Assembly (NCBI GenBank): GCA_015499985.1
Contig: JAAAUF010000143.1
Coordinates: forward strand, 1-58,296
Reading direction: 5' to 3'
DNA length: 58,296 nucleotides
DNA from: Haplosporangium gracile
Taxonomy: Eukaryota; Mortierellomycota; Mortierellomycetes; Mortierellales; Mortierellaceae
Part shown: positions 57,175-58,296 of the stretch, one piece after another
Position numbering within the stretch: the stretch's first letter is position 1
Layout of the letters: every line of letters starts with the position of its first letter
The notes under the pieces: generated by a model
Told to the model about the DNA's origin: nothing
The model's input: only the letters and a program-made list of their open reading frames with translations
The model's database searches: none
Position numbers and translations under genes: made by a program

Positions 57175-58296
57175 GTATCTTGGGAAGAAGTGAAGTGAGA
57201 ATCGTGTTATGAGATTATTTTTTTTACTATAATACCTGCCAGCAACGCAAACAGAATCTAATAAAAAGTTAAAAGAAAAGAGGTGGGAGGGTTTTTACTT
57301 CCTTTGAGTGAGTGACAATGCAGATCGCTTTGGTTGGTTGGCGATGCCGAATGAAATGTCGGTTAAAGCCTATTATTCGACACCGCCAAGGAAGAATAAT
57401 GTGAAAACAAAACGTGGCTAAGTATGATTTTTATCCGTCATCAACAACGATTGTCGCGGATTGGAAGACAGGGGGGATAATGGGATTGTGATCGATCAAT
57501 CAATCACCCACAAGTCGGGCAGGGAAGGGAAGAGAAGTTAGGAATTCCACTCCGGTGGGATTTTTCACCAAAATAGGCAGTGAAGAACAAATTTATCAAA
57601 AAAAAAAAGAGAAAAGGGAGAGACCAGTTGGTGAGATGCTAGATCTCCTGCCTTCAAAATAGATAGGAGGGTGAGCGATCACGACAATCATCGTTTCAGA
57701 GGAGGAAAGGAAATGATCGAACGGCACAAGGGTGGTAGACATAAGAGAAAGGAAGAATTTGTGTCAGTCTGACAGCAAGGCAAGGCAACAGGGCAACAAT
57801 GCAAGGCGAAATAGGTATAGAATTCCAAAAGAGGGAGAAATTTCTAACAAGGAAAAAAAAGGGATGGATCTGGAGATGCCAGGAGATAGAGGGCGTGATG
57901 CGAGGAGTGTGGAAGATGGGCATGGATTTCCCTTTGTACTCCAGAGGGGTGAAGGGCAATCATATTGGTCCGGAAAAGGTGTTAGTCGTGGTTGTGGTTT
58001 GATTGGGGTAGAGGGCTGTGATTGAGGTAAGAGCATGCTGTTTTTGACTATATATTTACGACTCTTTGGCGAACAAAGAGGAAGCGTGTCTATGATAGAT
58101 GAGCTAATATGCATTCAAAGTTTGCCCTGTTCATAAGTCCGAGTTTGTATGTGATTTTGTATAAGTCCGCACAAATGCCATATCGGAAATATTTCAAATT
58201 CCAACAGGAGACGGTCCCGTGTGAGTGGATTTGCTCTCATGAATGCAATTGTTTTGTGCCTTTTGGACACACACCTCGTTTACTTGCCTTTTTTTT
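57175..58296. other. Right flank, no supported gene
   Basis: It holds the transporter 3' UTR with a candidate poly(A) signal (AATAAA, 57260-57265) and then AG-rich sequence with overlapping chance frames on both strands. No domain or splice chain is recognisable. Confidence 0.5.
57260..57265 (+). other. Candidate poly(A) signal, transporter gene
   Basis: AATAAA about 85 nt after the stop codon. Confidence 0.55.

Overview
The window is nuclear DNA from a filamentous fungus. The protein-coding genes carry many short GT-AG introns, mostly 75-160 nt. A decayed Sel1-like-repeat gene of the sort expanded in Mortierella relatives, an animal-like UNC80 homologue and an HMIT-type inositol transporter all point to an early-diverging lineage. 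Mucoromycota, probably Mortierellomycotina, is my best inference; no rRNA or marker gene here proves it. Nine intact genes and one pseudogene can be supported. A run of ten Ns marks one scaffold join at 17864-17873.

Layout. 1325-5437 (-): Dbf4, the regulatory subunit of Cdc7 kinase. 6140-10388 (+): an endosomal E3-like protein with ankyrin, DysF, FYVE and ZNRF-type zinc finger/RING modules, divergent from DBF4. 12028-13533 (+): a calmodulin/Cdc4-like EF-hand protein. 14125-15082 (+): a STYX-type dual-specificity (pseudo)phosphatase. 15503-17035 (-): a secreted, GPI-anchored protein resembling a lytic polysaccharide monooxygenase. 18843-29197 (+): a 3154-aa homologue of UNC80, the NALCN channel scaffold. 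29590-30640 (-): a broken Sel1-repeat gene. 30855-43919 (-): Csf1/BLTP1, a 3629-aa bridge-like lipid transfer protein in 23 exons. 43920-50522: a gene-poor stretch. 50523-53263 (+): a two-finger C2H2 transcription factor of Crz1 type whose start codon is split by an intron. 53750-57174 (+): a myo-inositol/H+ symporter-like MFS protein with a 13-nt microexon. The ends of the window (1-1324 and 57175-58296) hold no gene I can support.

The exon models below were assembled by hand. Each was checked for GT-AG borders, phase and total length divisible by three. Gene spans run from start codon to stop codon, and exons are listed in the evidence.

The genes are independent nuclear genes, not an operon. 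Several touch calcium signalling (EF-hand protein, UNC80-like channel scaffold, Crz1-like factor) and several touch membrane contact or trafficking (Csf1, FYVE-RING protein). I treat this as coincidence unless synteny says otherwise. The most notable items are the fungal UNC80 homologue, the ankyrin-DysF-FYVE-ZNRF fusion, the split start codon whose unspliced form reads AUG-UAG, and the 13-nt microexon in a conserved transporter motif.
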